Source of the DNA: Camellia lanceoleosa
Taxonomy: Eukaryota > Streptophyta > Magnoliopsida > Ericales > Theaceae
NCBI GenBank assembly: GCA_025200525.1
Contig: CM045758.1
Location: 165,194,261 to 165,258,260 of the forward strand
Direction: 5' to 3'
DNA: 64,000 nt
Below, piece by piece: positions 21,142 through 33,003 of this stretch (position 1 is its first letter; every line of letters begins with the position of its first letter). A program made the position numbers and the translations under genes. Below the pieces are notes generated by a model that worked only from the letters and a program-made list of their open reading frames with translations, was not told the DNA's origin and searched no databases.

Positions 21142-23244
21142 ATGTCAAGCGAGACTGGTCTTGAATCTCTTGTAGATCGTATGCAATCCTTGAACCTGTT
21201 CTAATATATGTTCCTTTTTTCTCTCCAAAAAAAACAAAAAAAAAGAGCGCGTGTAGTCTGGCAATTTTTGATTATGTGTGGCCTGAATGATGTTGACTTT
21301 GTCCCAAATACATAATTTTGTTTGCAGAATAAGCAATTGTTTGACCTAATTTTAATTTTGTTGCTTTTTTTATAGAAACAATTTCAGTCATCACAAATGA
21401 TGGGCGCAACATAGTGGTGAGGTCATAGTTTGAGCCTCATAAATTTCGTAAAATAATTAATTGTTGTACTGACTGTTACTGTTTTTTCTTCAGGGAGTTC
21501 TAAAAGGTTTTGACCAAGCAACAAATATAATTCTTGATGAATCTCATGAACGTGTTTACTCCACCAAGGTTTGAATCAGTTCAAGTAGAAAGCATCATGC
21601 ATATGTTCATGAATTGTTGTTCTCTTTCTGTGTCATAGTGTAATTCCAAATTTATTTCAATTTATTTTTTATACTTTTTATTGAGACTAGAATTGAATTG
21701 TACAAAATTTTCTCTTTTTATTTGGTCATTTGGAAATCTTTTTTTCTCTTGTTGGACACTCCTAACACCTGTTAGAGAAATGTCAAAATATATCCAATTC
21801 TTTATTAAAAATAAATTAAAAATTTGAAGAACTGTACACAGTTTGGACACTCGGGAACACACATCACTATCATTTATACACACTAAACACATTGCTAGTT
21901 TATAGAAAGTAAATTGAGATCCAATGATATAATAAAAAAAACCAAAAAGTTAGAAATCTTGGGTTCTCCTAGATCAGTTTGATGTGGATCTTGGGCTTTG
22001 TGATTCCTTATGATGCTTGCCTCATTGGGAGACATTTTTTTTTTCTTTCATTGTATTGTGTTTGTTTTGTGTTTCTACTTATTTACTTAAGAAGCACAAA
22101 CACTTTAGGAAGGTTCTGTCTGTGTTTGTGTCGGACACCAACACTTGTGGGCAATCCTAACATTTGCTAGACACACATCCAAATATGTTGTATTATATTT
22201 TACTTTTAAGAAGCAGACAGGGTTCAGACTCTTTGGAACACATGTGTCCTGCTCAGGAACTAAAAACATTCCAAGTTTGTAGAAAATAACTTGGGATCCA
22301 ATAGTAAAATTTAAAATATATATATATATATATATACGGATTTTATCTATCAATCCCCCATCCTTTAGATTTTTAAAATTTTGAAACTCTTAATTTGTTT
22401 ATGATTTATGATAGAGTTTTCTAGCATAGATATTAGAACTGTTCACACTTTGTCATTAGGTGACAACGATTCCTTTCTATTTTGATATAATAATATATAA
22501 ATGTGTATGTGTATGTGTTTGTTTTAAAAACGAAGTAATGGTTATCTTCAATTATGCATATAAAAATATATATTTATGTATTGCCAATGTCCCTGTTGTC
22601 CTGTGTCCTGATTTTTTTGAAAATTTCCATGTCCCTGTTGTATCTATGTCCCATATCTATATTTGTGCTTCTTATTTTATTAGCTATTTTTGGGTCGTTG
22701 TGTTCCCCTTGGGTTGGGGGGTTATAATTGGTAATAGAGTGAGTTACGATAGTGGCAAGTGAAGTTTACTCGACCATTTTCTTTATGCTGTTCTGCATAT
22801 TTCACTGGCTGTTCAGTTGTACAATCATTGAAGTTTATTATCCTCTCCCGCCTCTTTACAAGTAGACGTTAAAAATGATGTATTCTATCTTTTTCTTCTT
22901 CTTTTTTTGTTTCCATTTTTAATTTTAACATCCTGCAATTTATTCACAAATTCAATTGCATTTATCAGTGCTGACCTTTACTCTGATTTGCAGGAAGGTG
23001 TCCAACAACTTGTGTTAGGCCTATACATTATTCGGGGTGACAACATGTATGGGGTGTTTTATAATTCACTTTGTTACTTAGATGTTAATCAGTACATTTA
23101 TTTTCTTTTTTGCATAACTGAATTTCTCTGTTCTTACCTTTCTCTGTTTGCAGAAGCATTGTGGGGGAACTAGATGAAGAGTTGGATGCCAGCCTAGATT
23201 TGTCCAAACTAAGAGCTCATCCACTAAAGCCTGTTATCCATTGA
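21142..23244 (+). CDS. LSM8: U6 snRNA-associated Sm-like protein LSM8
   Basis: Five coding exons join in phase: 21142-21178, 21376-21416, 21494-21568, 22994-23046 and 23154-23244, all with GT-AG introns, giving 98 aa, the family's usual length. The Sm1 motif spans about residues 14-43 (ISVITNDGRNIVGVLKGFD) and Sm2 is IIRGDN at 63-68; the acidic and basic C-terminal tail (GELDEELDASLD, then LRAHPLKPVIH) is diagnostic for LSM8 among Lsm proteins. LSM8 defines the nuclear Lsm2-8 ring that binds the U-tract at the 3' end of U6 snRNA in pre-mRNA splicing. The start is chosen because it gives the conserved N-terminus. The third coding intron (1,425 bp) holds AT microsatellites. No defect is seen. 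Confidence 0.95.
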
Positions 23245-23482
23245 TGAGCAGCATGGTATGAGCATGCCTTTATTGAGTGTTGTAAGGGTGAATATGCTTG
23301 AACTGGATTTTAATGAGTAAAATGATTGGAATATCTTTTAAGATACTAAGAAACGGTAATATGTGTTGCACTGGTTAGTGGTTACAAATATTGGATGACT
23401 CTATACCATTAGATTAATGTCCTATTTGTTTCTTATCTTTTGCTTTATTTTTGGTTTAATGAGCTAAGGAAATTTTTTTTTT

Positions 23483-23513
<31 letters not shown>

Positions 23514-24982
23514 CAGGAATCTAGCACATTTTGCAGATATCATGTTCACACAAACTTTGATTAGCTAAACTATGGAATAGTTGTTGGTGTGTGTGTGTGC
23601 TTGCTCTCTCTCTCCATATTTATTTGGGCTCTGTGCAGAAGGCTGTATAGGTGTGGGGTGAGATCCCTGGGTAGCATTGTGGAATGTAAACACCATGGAA
23701 TGTTCATGGTGTTAAAAAGAAAGCTTCACGGGATTCCTGTTCTTGATAGCCTAGCCTAATGAACACCAGGATGCTCTCCAACCTGGCCTGATAGATATCT
23801 GAGTTTGTTATTTTTTCTCCCCCAAACCCAACTTGATTGTGTCCACCTGAAACTTGAAGTATATTTACAATAGGGTAGTTTAAATATGTTGTAGACTAGT
23901 AGTTGATACAATATGCGTGTTTTAGATTATTTTCATCCATGGATGCACTGAAACTTCTAATTCTGCTAGGAACCAACTTAAAATTCCTATTCCATTTAAA
24001 GTGAAAGAAAAATAATTAGGAAGAAAATGACCTAGAAATTATTGAGAACATAGAGTTTGGTGTTGATTATTTGTTAGACAATGCAAAAGGTGTAGAATAG
24101 ACTGCATGGCTCTTTCTTCTTTTCCCCTTCAAGGGAGTGGGGAAGGGGTTCCTTGGACTCGATCCCAAGTTGGTGATCATGGCTTGACCCAATGGCCAGG
24201 AGCTTTAATGACTGCACCAGCTGTGTTACTCGAATTGTAGCATCATTGGCAGTTTTAAGAGTGACGCCCTAGAAAAATTGCATGAACTTATTTCTCTCAA
24301 CCCAAGCTTGTAACAGCTGCGAAAACATGCATTGAGGAATGCAAGTTAACAAAAATAAGATTGCTATGAAATGAATGAAGATGTTTGCATATTTGTTAGC
24401 ATGTTGCCCTTATGGTAGTACGGTTGCTCGAGAGTAACTATATATGGCCCGGTGGTAGGGCCTAGATATTGGTGCTCATCAGGTTGGGCTCTCTTTTCAT
24501 CCCCAAGTAGCATACTATGATTGAAGTTATTGTATGTCCCAAAAACAGAAGAAGAGAGAATTAAATATATAATGTATTATTAGCCAATGACAGTGTCTAA
24601 TAGTTTAGGACTGGTATGTATATAGTATGTCAGTGTCCATCTCCAGCCATCACAGAAAAGCTTGACGGTCTGTCATCTGGTATTAATGCAAAAAGTTATC
24701 CCTGCCATGAGCATGGACTCAAGAAGTTGGCCATTTTAAGCGAACTTTTGACATAACAATATCTTCATGAAATCAAAACATGCTAGTAGAATTGAATTCT
24801 GAATAAATGAATCATATAGGAGCTAAAAATTTATTCATTATTCATGCATCAAATAATTATAAGGTGGATGAAAGAAATTAATTATAATCCTCCACTTGTT
24901 TTAATAACAATTTTACAAATTAATCGAATTATAGAAAGTTATAACGATAATGATATCTAGGAAAAGCGTAAAATTAAGTAAA
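23245..24982. other. LSM8 3' UTR and intergenic DNA
   Basis: The LSM8 3' UTR probably occupies the first few hundred bases. After it comes a T20G21 homopolymer junction (listed separately), a GT/CT-rich patch near 23,590, and ordinary AT-rich DNA. No ORF, tRNA or clear repeat boundary was recognised. The 3' UTR of the minus-strand NHL6-like gene lies at the right edge. Confidence 0.5.
23473..23513 (+). repeat. T20 followed directly by G21
   Basis: Uninterrupted run of 20 T then 21 G. The G run could form a quadruplex on the plus strand. Such junctions are also classic sites of sequencing or assembly error. Confidence 0.95.
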
Positions 24983-25732
24983 TTAGAGCCTTAACCTAAA
25001 CTTGCACCTACTACTCTTAATTTTAATGACATTATCAGTAGCTAAGCTGTCCACCACAAGGTTGCACCTGACCAAGAACTTCCATTTCATCAGCTTCAAT
25101 GACCCAAGGTTGATCCTCACTGGCACTTTCACCCTCAGATTCAACGGAATGCTTCCACTCTGCTGCTGCTCCTGCATCGAGTGCAGCAGATCAGTTGCAT
25201 TCTGCATTTGCCCTGTCAAAGCCACGTCGAGCACTGTCACATTCTGGTGACTCTGGTAGAACTTAGGCAAAAAACCCTGGCAAAGTTGTGTGTCTGTGTA
25301 CCACATGCTTATATGGCTACCATGCTCATAGTATATGCCAATCTTCTTGTTGGGATTTGTAGCAGTGAAGTTCACATTTAACACCGCAGACAAGCTCGTG
25401 TCGTTGTTGAGATTGAATTGAGTTATTCGCATGCTGTCAACGGAGTATTTTGGTATCTCTGGTTGGAAGACGACGTAGATGAAAGCGGTGACAATGGCAA
25501 TGATGACGATTAGGAGTATCAGGAGACTTGTTGTCCAGCAAAAGCACTTGAAACAACAGCTTCTCCTTTTTGGTGGTTTTGAGTACATCACCGGAATGGT
25601 ACGGTGGAATGGTGGGTATTCAGCTGGATTGCCTTTATCAGACTTGGAAGAGCCATTTGGCATGAGCAGAGCCATAGGTTTTTGCGGTGCCTCGGCATCA
25701 CGTGCCGGATGGATCCTCTGATGATCTTCCAT
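24983..25732 (-). CDS. NHL6: NDR1/HIN1-like protein (NHL6-like), LEA-2 family membrane protein
   Basis: Single exon, 249 aa. A Pro/Lys-rich cytosolic N-terminus ends in a basic, Cys-rich patch (KPPKRRSCCFKCFCW, 52-66). One transmembrane helix follows (about 68-88). The extracytosolic LEA-2 domain covers about 110-230 with the conserved NPN at 126-128 followed by KKIGIYYE, then YTDTQLCQG, and the C-terminus ends SSRCKFRLRL, typical of the NHL6 subgroup. Several N-X-S/T sites suggest N-glycosylation outside the cell. NHL proteins sit in the plasma membrane; NHL6 is linked to ABA and osmotic-stress responses. The first Met matches the family start. It faces LSM8 tail to tail. Confidence 0.93.
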   Translation of the reverse strand: MEDHQRIHPARDAEAPQKPMALLMPNGSSKSDKGNPAEYPPFHRTIPVMYSKPPKRRSCCFKCFCWTTSLLILLIVIIAIVTAFIYVVFQPEIPKYSVDSMRITQFNLNNDTSLSAVLNVNFTATNPNKKIGIYYEHGSHISMWYTDTQLCQGFLPKFYQSHQNVTVLDVALTGQMQNATDLLHSMQEQQQSGSIPLNLRVKVPVRINLGSLKLMKWKFLVRCNLVVDSLATDNVIKIKSSRCKFRLRL

Positions 25733-27156
25733 AGATGGAAAATCTAGTGTGGACTGCTGAAATGGGGGATTATGCAGTTATAAAGCCTTTTCTCTCTCTC
25801 TCTGCCTCTTTTTGAATCTTTTTTATTATTATATATATACCAAAGTTTGGTATATTTCAGGATTCAAAGAGAAGAGTCATGGTTTGTTTGGAGTACCTAG
25901 TACAAAAGTGTCTATTTTATGTGTGTAGCTTCCTTTTTTTAACTTTAGTTTAAGAGGCTAATAATTAGTTCCTTTCTATGAGGCATTATATATTGAGGGA
26001 GAGGTGTCTGCCTTGCGCTATGCATTATTAACATGTTTTGTTGCGAGCTAGAAATGATACTGCATTGTGGCATATTATATTTTAAGTTTTTGTGCTTTCA
26101 ATTGTCTCAATGGATGAAAGAGAAGAGCGTATTTGATCGGGACAACATGTTCAAATGGGAAATGAAAAACAATTCAAAAACTAAAATTTTAATACATGGA
26201 ACTCATTTATAATTATGTAGAAATAATATTTGCATAATTATAAACCACAAATACAATAATAATGAATGATTATAAAATCATTTTATATAAAATTTATATC
26301 CAAAAATTCTATTCATATAGCATTAACCTATTTAAATCACTTTTTGAATGACATTAATGAAAAGTATTTTATTCTAATTCTGTTTCTAAAAAAATTTCAA
26401 AAATTAATTTAGTGAAAAAGTGTATAAATAAAAAAAATACTCACTATTTTCATAACGTTTTCTCTATTCGGTTAAATAGTCAACAACTTGGTCATCACAT
26501 GTTGGGATAAGCAAAACCCTTATTTCTAATATATATATATATATATATATTGCTAATCTAAACTAAACAAGCTTAATGAAAAACATGTATACTAATAATA
26601 TCCAGCAATTGAAACAGGTTTTTATAAGAGCCTAGCTAAAAGTTCAAAGAATGTGAGACCAAGGAAAGAAGAGCCTACCAAAATCCAGAAAGCAAAGTTC
26701 TTTCTCAATTTAAGTACAACAACAACATATAAATAAATAAATAAATTTAAAGCATGCTTATATCTAAACAGAGAGAATCAACTTACCAATGATGCTCAAA
26801 CATGCTTATATTTGAACACACAGAATCACTTGCCCAACCAAAACCTGTTAGCACACACCATGCATTCTTGAACAAACCAACCACAGAAAACATGCTCTCA
26901 TGATTATATATACTCTTAAATGCAACTTTCGAAACTAGAGAAAATAAGAGACTTGCAAATTATGACACAATCTCAGCAAAACATGAACAAAGCTCAACGG
27001 CCGTTTAAAAGGGATTTAGAAAATGTACAACTCTACCTGGTTTACGCTACTCTCATACAACTCCTTTTTCGAGTACTTAGACCAGATAAAATAACTAAAG
27101 ACAAACACACCACTGATACTAAGATAAACCTGCTTAAGATGAAATCAAACAAGCTC
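25733..27156. other. NHL6-like upstream region and MYB 3' flank
   Basis: In minus sense, a pyrimidine-derived GA repeat (25,790-25,806) lies in the leader and an AT-rich TATATATATAATAAT box lies at 25,828-25,842, about 100 bases before the NHL6-like ATG. The rest is AT-rich, with an (AT)n run at 26,529-26,550 and AAAT-type repeats near 26,730. The part next to 27,156 should contain the MYB 3' UTR. No other gene was seen. Confidence 0.45.
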
Positions 27157-30100
27157 TCACTTCTGATCTGATGAATGAGGTTGCAGATAAGTCATTGGAG
27201 GCATGTCCTTTGAGGTCCCAGAAACGAGTGATCCTGGGGTTGGTGCTCTGACATCAGACAACATCTCCGCCAAGGAAGGGTGATCCACTGGAACGCCAAC
27301 AGCTGAAATAAGATGAGGATCACTAAGTGTTGGTTTCGCCATAGTAGCAACTCCATCCACTTGCCCCATGATTTGCCCTTGTGGAGTTGATGATGTGTCT
27401 CCTCCACAGACACTGGTTATGTCATGAATGCTTGTCCGCCTCCTTTCTCTGTTTGCAGAACTTTGGCGAATGAAATATTTCTGTGCATGGCTCGCCACTT
27501 GCGTAGGTGTTCTAGATACCACAAAATTCCGGGATATGCCCTTCCAATCACCTTTTCCATACTTCTCCAAGCCGAGAAGAAATAACCTATCTTGCACAGA
27601 AAGAACATAAAACTGGTAGTAAACCATCTAATTTCAAGTCAACTGTAGTTTTATCTGTGATGTATTATGCATTGTAATTTGTAACATAGACTACCTAACA
27701 ATTGCAAGAATCCCAAAACCCAAGTGAATAATGTGAGAACTCTACCAATACAAATAGAGATGTTGTCCCAGCTATCATGTGGATCAACTGTTTTTTATTT
27801 TAGAATTCGCGTCATCTGATAAATTTCACATTTTTCATACTGGTAATTAATAAAGATTCCATAAGAACATCTGTAGGGACTTGCAAATATAGTAACAATA
27901 ATAGGAACATCAGTATTGCAATAGCACAATTGATTTATCTATAAGAATGTATATATCACCCAAAACTCTACCAAAAGAATATATGGAAATACTGGGAGAA
28001 AATTCAAAAGGAAAAGGTCATTATCAGATTCTTCTAGCTAGTGAACAGGGATGCAAGACCCTACTAAAGTATAACAGTTTATTGCCACACACACACACCC
28101 ACAAAATAAAAATAAAAAAACTGAGTACTAATGGCCATACAGAAGCTTAGCAGAACTCAAAGGATTGTAGTGACCATCAGATGATTTACCTTGAGAACTG
28201 TGGATATTTCTCTGACGTTTTCAAGTGGTTTGCAAACGGATGATGATGTGTACTTTACACATCAGAATGGCAACTGAACTGTGCTTGGGTAGAATACTTG
28301 AGAAGATGTGCCCTAACCCCAAAAACAGGGCGTTCATGCTGCGCAGGCATGAGGTACTGCAGCAATTAAACCACGTGACTCAAGTGGTAAACTTGATCTT
28401 AGATGCTGTGGTGATCATACCACGCAAGTTTCATCTCCATGGTGGTTATAGCACACTATTTCTCCAATACCTAAGTCAAAGAGGTAGGGCTTAGGTATGG
28501 TGAAGTCTTTAGCAATGCAACGCGACACTTTGGGGTCTTGTGATTTGGTGGCTAAGGACAAAGATTTTGCTCGGTTTGTCGCCCCTGCGGATGTTAATGC
28601 CTCAAGCCAGTCTTATTGAGAAAGAGACCGTGCTGGTGTACAGAGACTTGGGAATAGCAGAAGAAGTTGTGTTGTTAACTTAAGTAGTATAGACTAGGCT
28701 GTTTGAGTTGAGTTGAGTTGTTCTAAAACTAAAGAAGAGAAACATTATATGCACTGTTTTAGTCCCATTAGCCTTCTTCCTTAGGACAGATGCAGTAACT
28801 TAACTTCTATATAAGCAAAGTCATAAAAGCTTCAATTAAACTCACTTCATCATTTAATTTAACTAAACGCAAGACTTGTTGTTGCTTTAGTTACCTTGAC
28901 ACAAAACAAACAAACAAAAATCAAACTATAGACTTTAGATATGTTTGCCACCACTATAATGGAAGGGCGATACTATTAAACAATTGACTGGAAGGAATTT
29001 TTTTAGAAAAGATCTGTTAGTGTGATCCTCTGCCTTCGATACCAATTAAAAGCAAGGACTTTCATATTTTCAGCTCATCTATAAAGTCTTCAGGTTTGGT
29101 TATGCTGTATAATATATAGGGATGGTTGGGAAAAGGAACATAGATTTAAAGGTTTTAATACTTGCCCAAAACTTTTAACCATCTTTCAATCCTAAAGCAA
29201 CCAAAAATATTTATTTTTAAGCCACATCAATGTTTATGTTATGAGGTGGAGAAATGTAACTCACTGTCACCACGTATGTCAATTACATCATCAGTAGTAG
29301 TAAAAATTAATTTTTTTTGTCAACAATTCCCTCCTTGCACCAAAAATGGCAAAAAAAGGGAGGTTAAATTAGTATCAAAATAAGCCCTTCAAAAAGTAGT
29401 GAGAAGTAATATCTGAGCCTTTTGAAACCAGCACTTATTCTATTACACTGAAGCCAAGTAGGCAAGTACTTTACTTGGTTCTCTAATTTTAGCAACCTTC
29501 TTTAATTGCTGTCACATTAGCTAACATATGATGAAGTCAGGATATCCAATTAAACCAGAGCAGTAATCAGTTAAAGTCAAATTGTAACACCCAATTTGTC
29601 ATATACATACAGCATGCAAAGATTTCGATTATATGCTAGAAAATGATTCCTTGACCTTTGATTTTTATGATGTCAACTTATTTAACAATCAAAAAACAAG
29701 AGGTTTTAAACAAGGAAAATCATTCAAAATTCAGTGGTTCGCGTGCAAGAACTTCAATAGGAAGAGAAAAATCATTTCATCAAAACTATGGGGACTAAAA
29801 AATCAGAAGGTATTTGAGTTACCAAAAGCCAACATAGCTTGACAAAAAGCTCTTTAAGAATATATTCTAGAAAATTAGCACAACATATGACTAGAACCTT
29901 ACCTATGTTCCTCTTCTGTCCAAGCTATTCCCCTTCGCCGTTCCTGATCTGATCTTGATGACTTCCCTCCATGGCGAGAATCACTTTGCATTTGCCCAAA
30001 TTGGCTCCCCTCTTCACCAACACCAAAATCACCTGCACGACTCGCAGAATCCTTATAGTGAGGCAAAGGGACAAGATCCGACTCAATTGCATTGATGTCT

Positions 30101-30276
30101 TCGACTAAAATCTCATAATGGTGTTTGATCTCCTCAACTGTTTTCCCGGGGACCATTGCTGCAACTTTCTCCCATCGATCACCGGATTCCTCAGAAAATA
30201 TTGCGAGGGCATTCTCAAATGCCTTATCCTGCTCTCTAGTCCATGAGGAGCTACTGCTTGTCCCGTTAGTGCTCAT
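27157..30276 (-). CDS. DIVARICATA/SRM1-type MYB transcription factor, two MYB-like domains
   Basis: Two exons, 29903-30276 and 27157-27586, joined at GAACATAG|GTAAGG...GCAAGATAG|GTTATT, encode 267 aa. The N-terminal SANT/MYB-like repeat (about 12-60) has [19 protein letters not shown] and [13 protein letters not shown]. After a charged linker with [17 protein letters not shown], the second, DNA-binding repeat (116-165) carries [13 protein letters not shown] and the diagnostic SHAQKYF at 157-163. These are hallmarks of plant R-R-type DIV/SRM1 proteins, which bind I-box-like DNA in the nucleus. The conserved [12 protein letters not shown] follows. The ATG at 30276 is chosen because upstream in-frame sequence has no other ATG and family proteins begin this way. 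The intron is 2.3 kb. The C-terminal half is shorter than in Arabidopsis SRM1. Confidence 0.92.
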
Positions 30277-31064
30277 CCTCTGGTATGGATCTGTTTGAAA
30301 AGGTCTAATTGACAAGTGAAAAATTGGTAAGAGAACTCGAAGGGAGAGATTGAGCTCACAAGTTTTTATTAACCAGAACTACAAGTATATATCATGATGT
30401 AAGTGACAACAGCTTTACTTTCTAGAAATTTCCGTCGATAGCATGGACACCTGTTGTAATGGTGAAAGATTCTTCTGCATGAATTCAACAGCTCAGGATG
30501 TCAGTTAATAGGGTAAAGATCGGAAATAGCTACTGGCTAGCTGGCACAGCGGAACAGCACATCAGGAAAACAACAAATTTTTAAGGATGTATCTGACTAC
30601 AGTCGCAAACCAGGAATACCTACAAAAAGCCAAGGAACCACCAGAACAAATCACCATCATAAAAACTAAATAATTAGGGCATAGAAACGTATTGGTGGAA
30701 AAAGTTACCACGATTACATTGACAACGAGAAATTTCTGATTACCATGGAAAGGAGAACACTGAAATATGACTTAAAATATAAAAATGATGAATGATGAAT
30801 CAAATAAGAGAAAAATGAGGATTTTGAACAGCAGAATCTAAAAGAGCTAATAACATTCTCATGGCTATTCAACTTAACCCATTGCATTGCAATTAAACCA
30901 AATTACCAAATAAAAGTGAGATTGATAAGAATCAAACGAAGTTCTTGAAAGAACGCTATGATTAATCAAACTCACTAGGAAAAAATGTGGGGTCTTGTGC
31001 TGTTAGTTGTAAAAGGCATTCATTGCAGTTCTCAAATTGAAGCCAAAATAGCCTTGAATGATAG
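30277..31064. other. MYB upstream region
   Basis: AT-rich non-coding DNA 5' of the minus-strand MYB gene, presumably leader and promoter. No strong TATA box stands out. It is interrupted at 31,065 by the solo LTR, so the proximal promoter has at most about 790 bp of non-repeat DNA. Confidence 0.4.
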
Positions 31065-32072
31065 TGTAACAACCCCAACATCCATATCATGATTATATTT
31101 ATTCAAGTATGTATTAATTATTAATTATGATATATACCATGTAATTAATTTGAGTATATCTATTTGATTTGAAAATTATCTGTTGTGATTTTTGCTCTGA
31201 ATCTGAAATTGAAGGCCTCAATGGCGTCAGAAACCAAAATTGAGTACATGAATAGACTAATTGGAATTTTTAGAACCTTATGACAAGTTTGATTAAAAAT
31301 TAATTTAGATTGATTAATTAAGTTGTGGTTAATTGATCTAATGTTCTAATTATTGCATTAAGCCACTCCAACTATAAATATGAGCCTTATGCTCATTTGA
31401 GCTCAATTCTCTTCATTCTTGAGTGCAAAAATCTAAGACTTCACTTTTAGAGAGAGAGTGAGCTCTCATCTAGAGAGAGAAAGTGTAGAGATTGAAGGAG
31501 AATTTGAAGATATAGCTTGAATTGGTCAACATTGTGCTAGAATTTGTGTGTTTGAAGGCTCTAGGTAAGAGTTTACCTCTCAATTCTTGAAGATAATATG
31601 TTTTAGAGTTGTGTTCATGGATTATATGTAATCTTTTGTTAATTAAAGTCAAGAGATGAAGAAGCTTTACATGCATGCAAGTATAGGTTGAGTTTTGTCA
31701 TGTTGAGTTTGAATTCTAGCATCCATGTTGAAATTATGAGTTATATTGTACTTGCATGTTTCATCCATCATGTGTTAACTCTCAAATTCATGTTTTGGAA
31801 AAAGATTTTGTACATGCATGGAGCTTTTGAGCTCAAGTTTGTTAAACTCATGAGTTATGAGAAAAGAACTTGGAAAAAACTTACATGCATGAGTTTTTGG
31901 GTTCAATTTTGGTGGATTTAAAGTAATTTTGAGCAAATAATTTTTGAGGGGTCATGTATACATGTTTTCCAAAGTAACTGTGTTTTTGAACAAGCCATAC
32001 GTGACCCAAGGCCTTGAAATTGCATTTTTGGAGCTCAAATTCTATTCTGGAAAACCCAGAAAATCTGCAGAC

Positions 32073-32290
32073 CGCTCGAGCGGCCAAATGTGCACTCGAG
32101 CAAACTTGACGAGCTCCCAATACCTTTACAGTCTTTACGGATGGCTTAAGCAACCAAGTGTGCGCTCGAGCAAACCCTTTGCATTGTTGGACTGCTCGAG
32201 CGACCAAATGTTAGCTCGAGCGCAAATCAGACCCATCAGTATTTTTGTACACCTCTGTGACCGCTCGAGCAACCAATAGTTGACTCGAGC
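32073..32290 (+). repeat. CTCGAG-centred palindrome array in the solo LTR
   Basis: Seven or more copies of GCTCGAGC-like or one-mismatch forms (CCGCTCGAGCGG, GCACTCGAGCAAA, GCGCTCGAGCAAA and others) spaced roughly 20-50 bp apart, each followed by a CAA-rich spacer. Related arrays occur in the Ty3 LTRs (3,718-4,015 and 10,720-11,010) and at 49,068-49,222. Confidence 0.85.
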
Positions 32291-32676
32291 AAAGACCCCT
32301 GTTTCAACATATTTTGACAAGTCCTTTTGTGTTCATATCTTCGTTCTCATCTTCTCTGGAACATTTCTAGGCATGATTTGTGACTCAATAAGGAACTAAT
32401 AAGTGAGAACCAGTATGAATGATTGAATTAGAAAGAGAAGATGAATTATTGATTCGAACAATGTGTTCCAATGTGTGTATATGTGAAATGTGTAGGTTTG
32501 AACGTTGTGGAAGAACATTAACCTACTCGAGGTGAGTAATATCTTAGTAAAGATATTTTATCCTATTCTATTTTCTGACTATACCAATGTGGTAAGTTTT
32601 CTGCACTTACGATTTGAAAGTATGAATGAGCCTTCTATTTGTCTACTCGGTATGTTATCTGTAATATAAATATTTG

Positions 32677-32878
32677 TTGGACCTAAGGTCATTTTGCTAT
32701 GTGTTGGGTTTGAGGCCGTTTATGTGTTGGGCTTGAGACCATTTATGTGTTGGGCCAGAGGCCGTTTTATAAAGTTGTATTGGACCCAAGGTCGTTCTAC
32801 TATGGACCCGAGGTCGTTCTGCTGTGGACCCAAGGTCGTTCAGCTTTGTAATGGACCTGAGGTCATTCTGCTATGTAA
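32677..32878 (+). repeat. Minisatellite with GGACCxxAGGTCGTT core
   Basis: About eight imperfect units of 20-27 bp with the core TTGGRCCNRAGGNCRTTYTGCTRTG. Lies in the 3' half of the solo LTR, so it is a property of that LTR family. Confidence 0.8.
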
Positions 32879-32968
32879 TGAGGTTATCTTGTGATTTACT
32901 ATCATATAAAGAACTCATTCATATAACCTCTTTACTCTGACGTTATTCACTAAGTGTTAGCTCACTCC

Positions 32969-33003
<35 letters not shown>

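Noticed and set aside
25002..25721. Plus-strand ORFs of 66-82 codons opposite the NHL6-like gene
   Set aside because: Antisense shadows of a well-supported coding exon.
27428..27610. Plus-strand ORF opposite MYB exon 2, and alternative minus frames at 27,192-27,608
   Set aside because: Shadows of the SHAQKYF exon; no domain.
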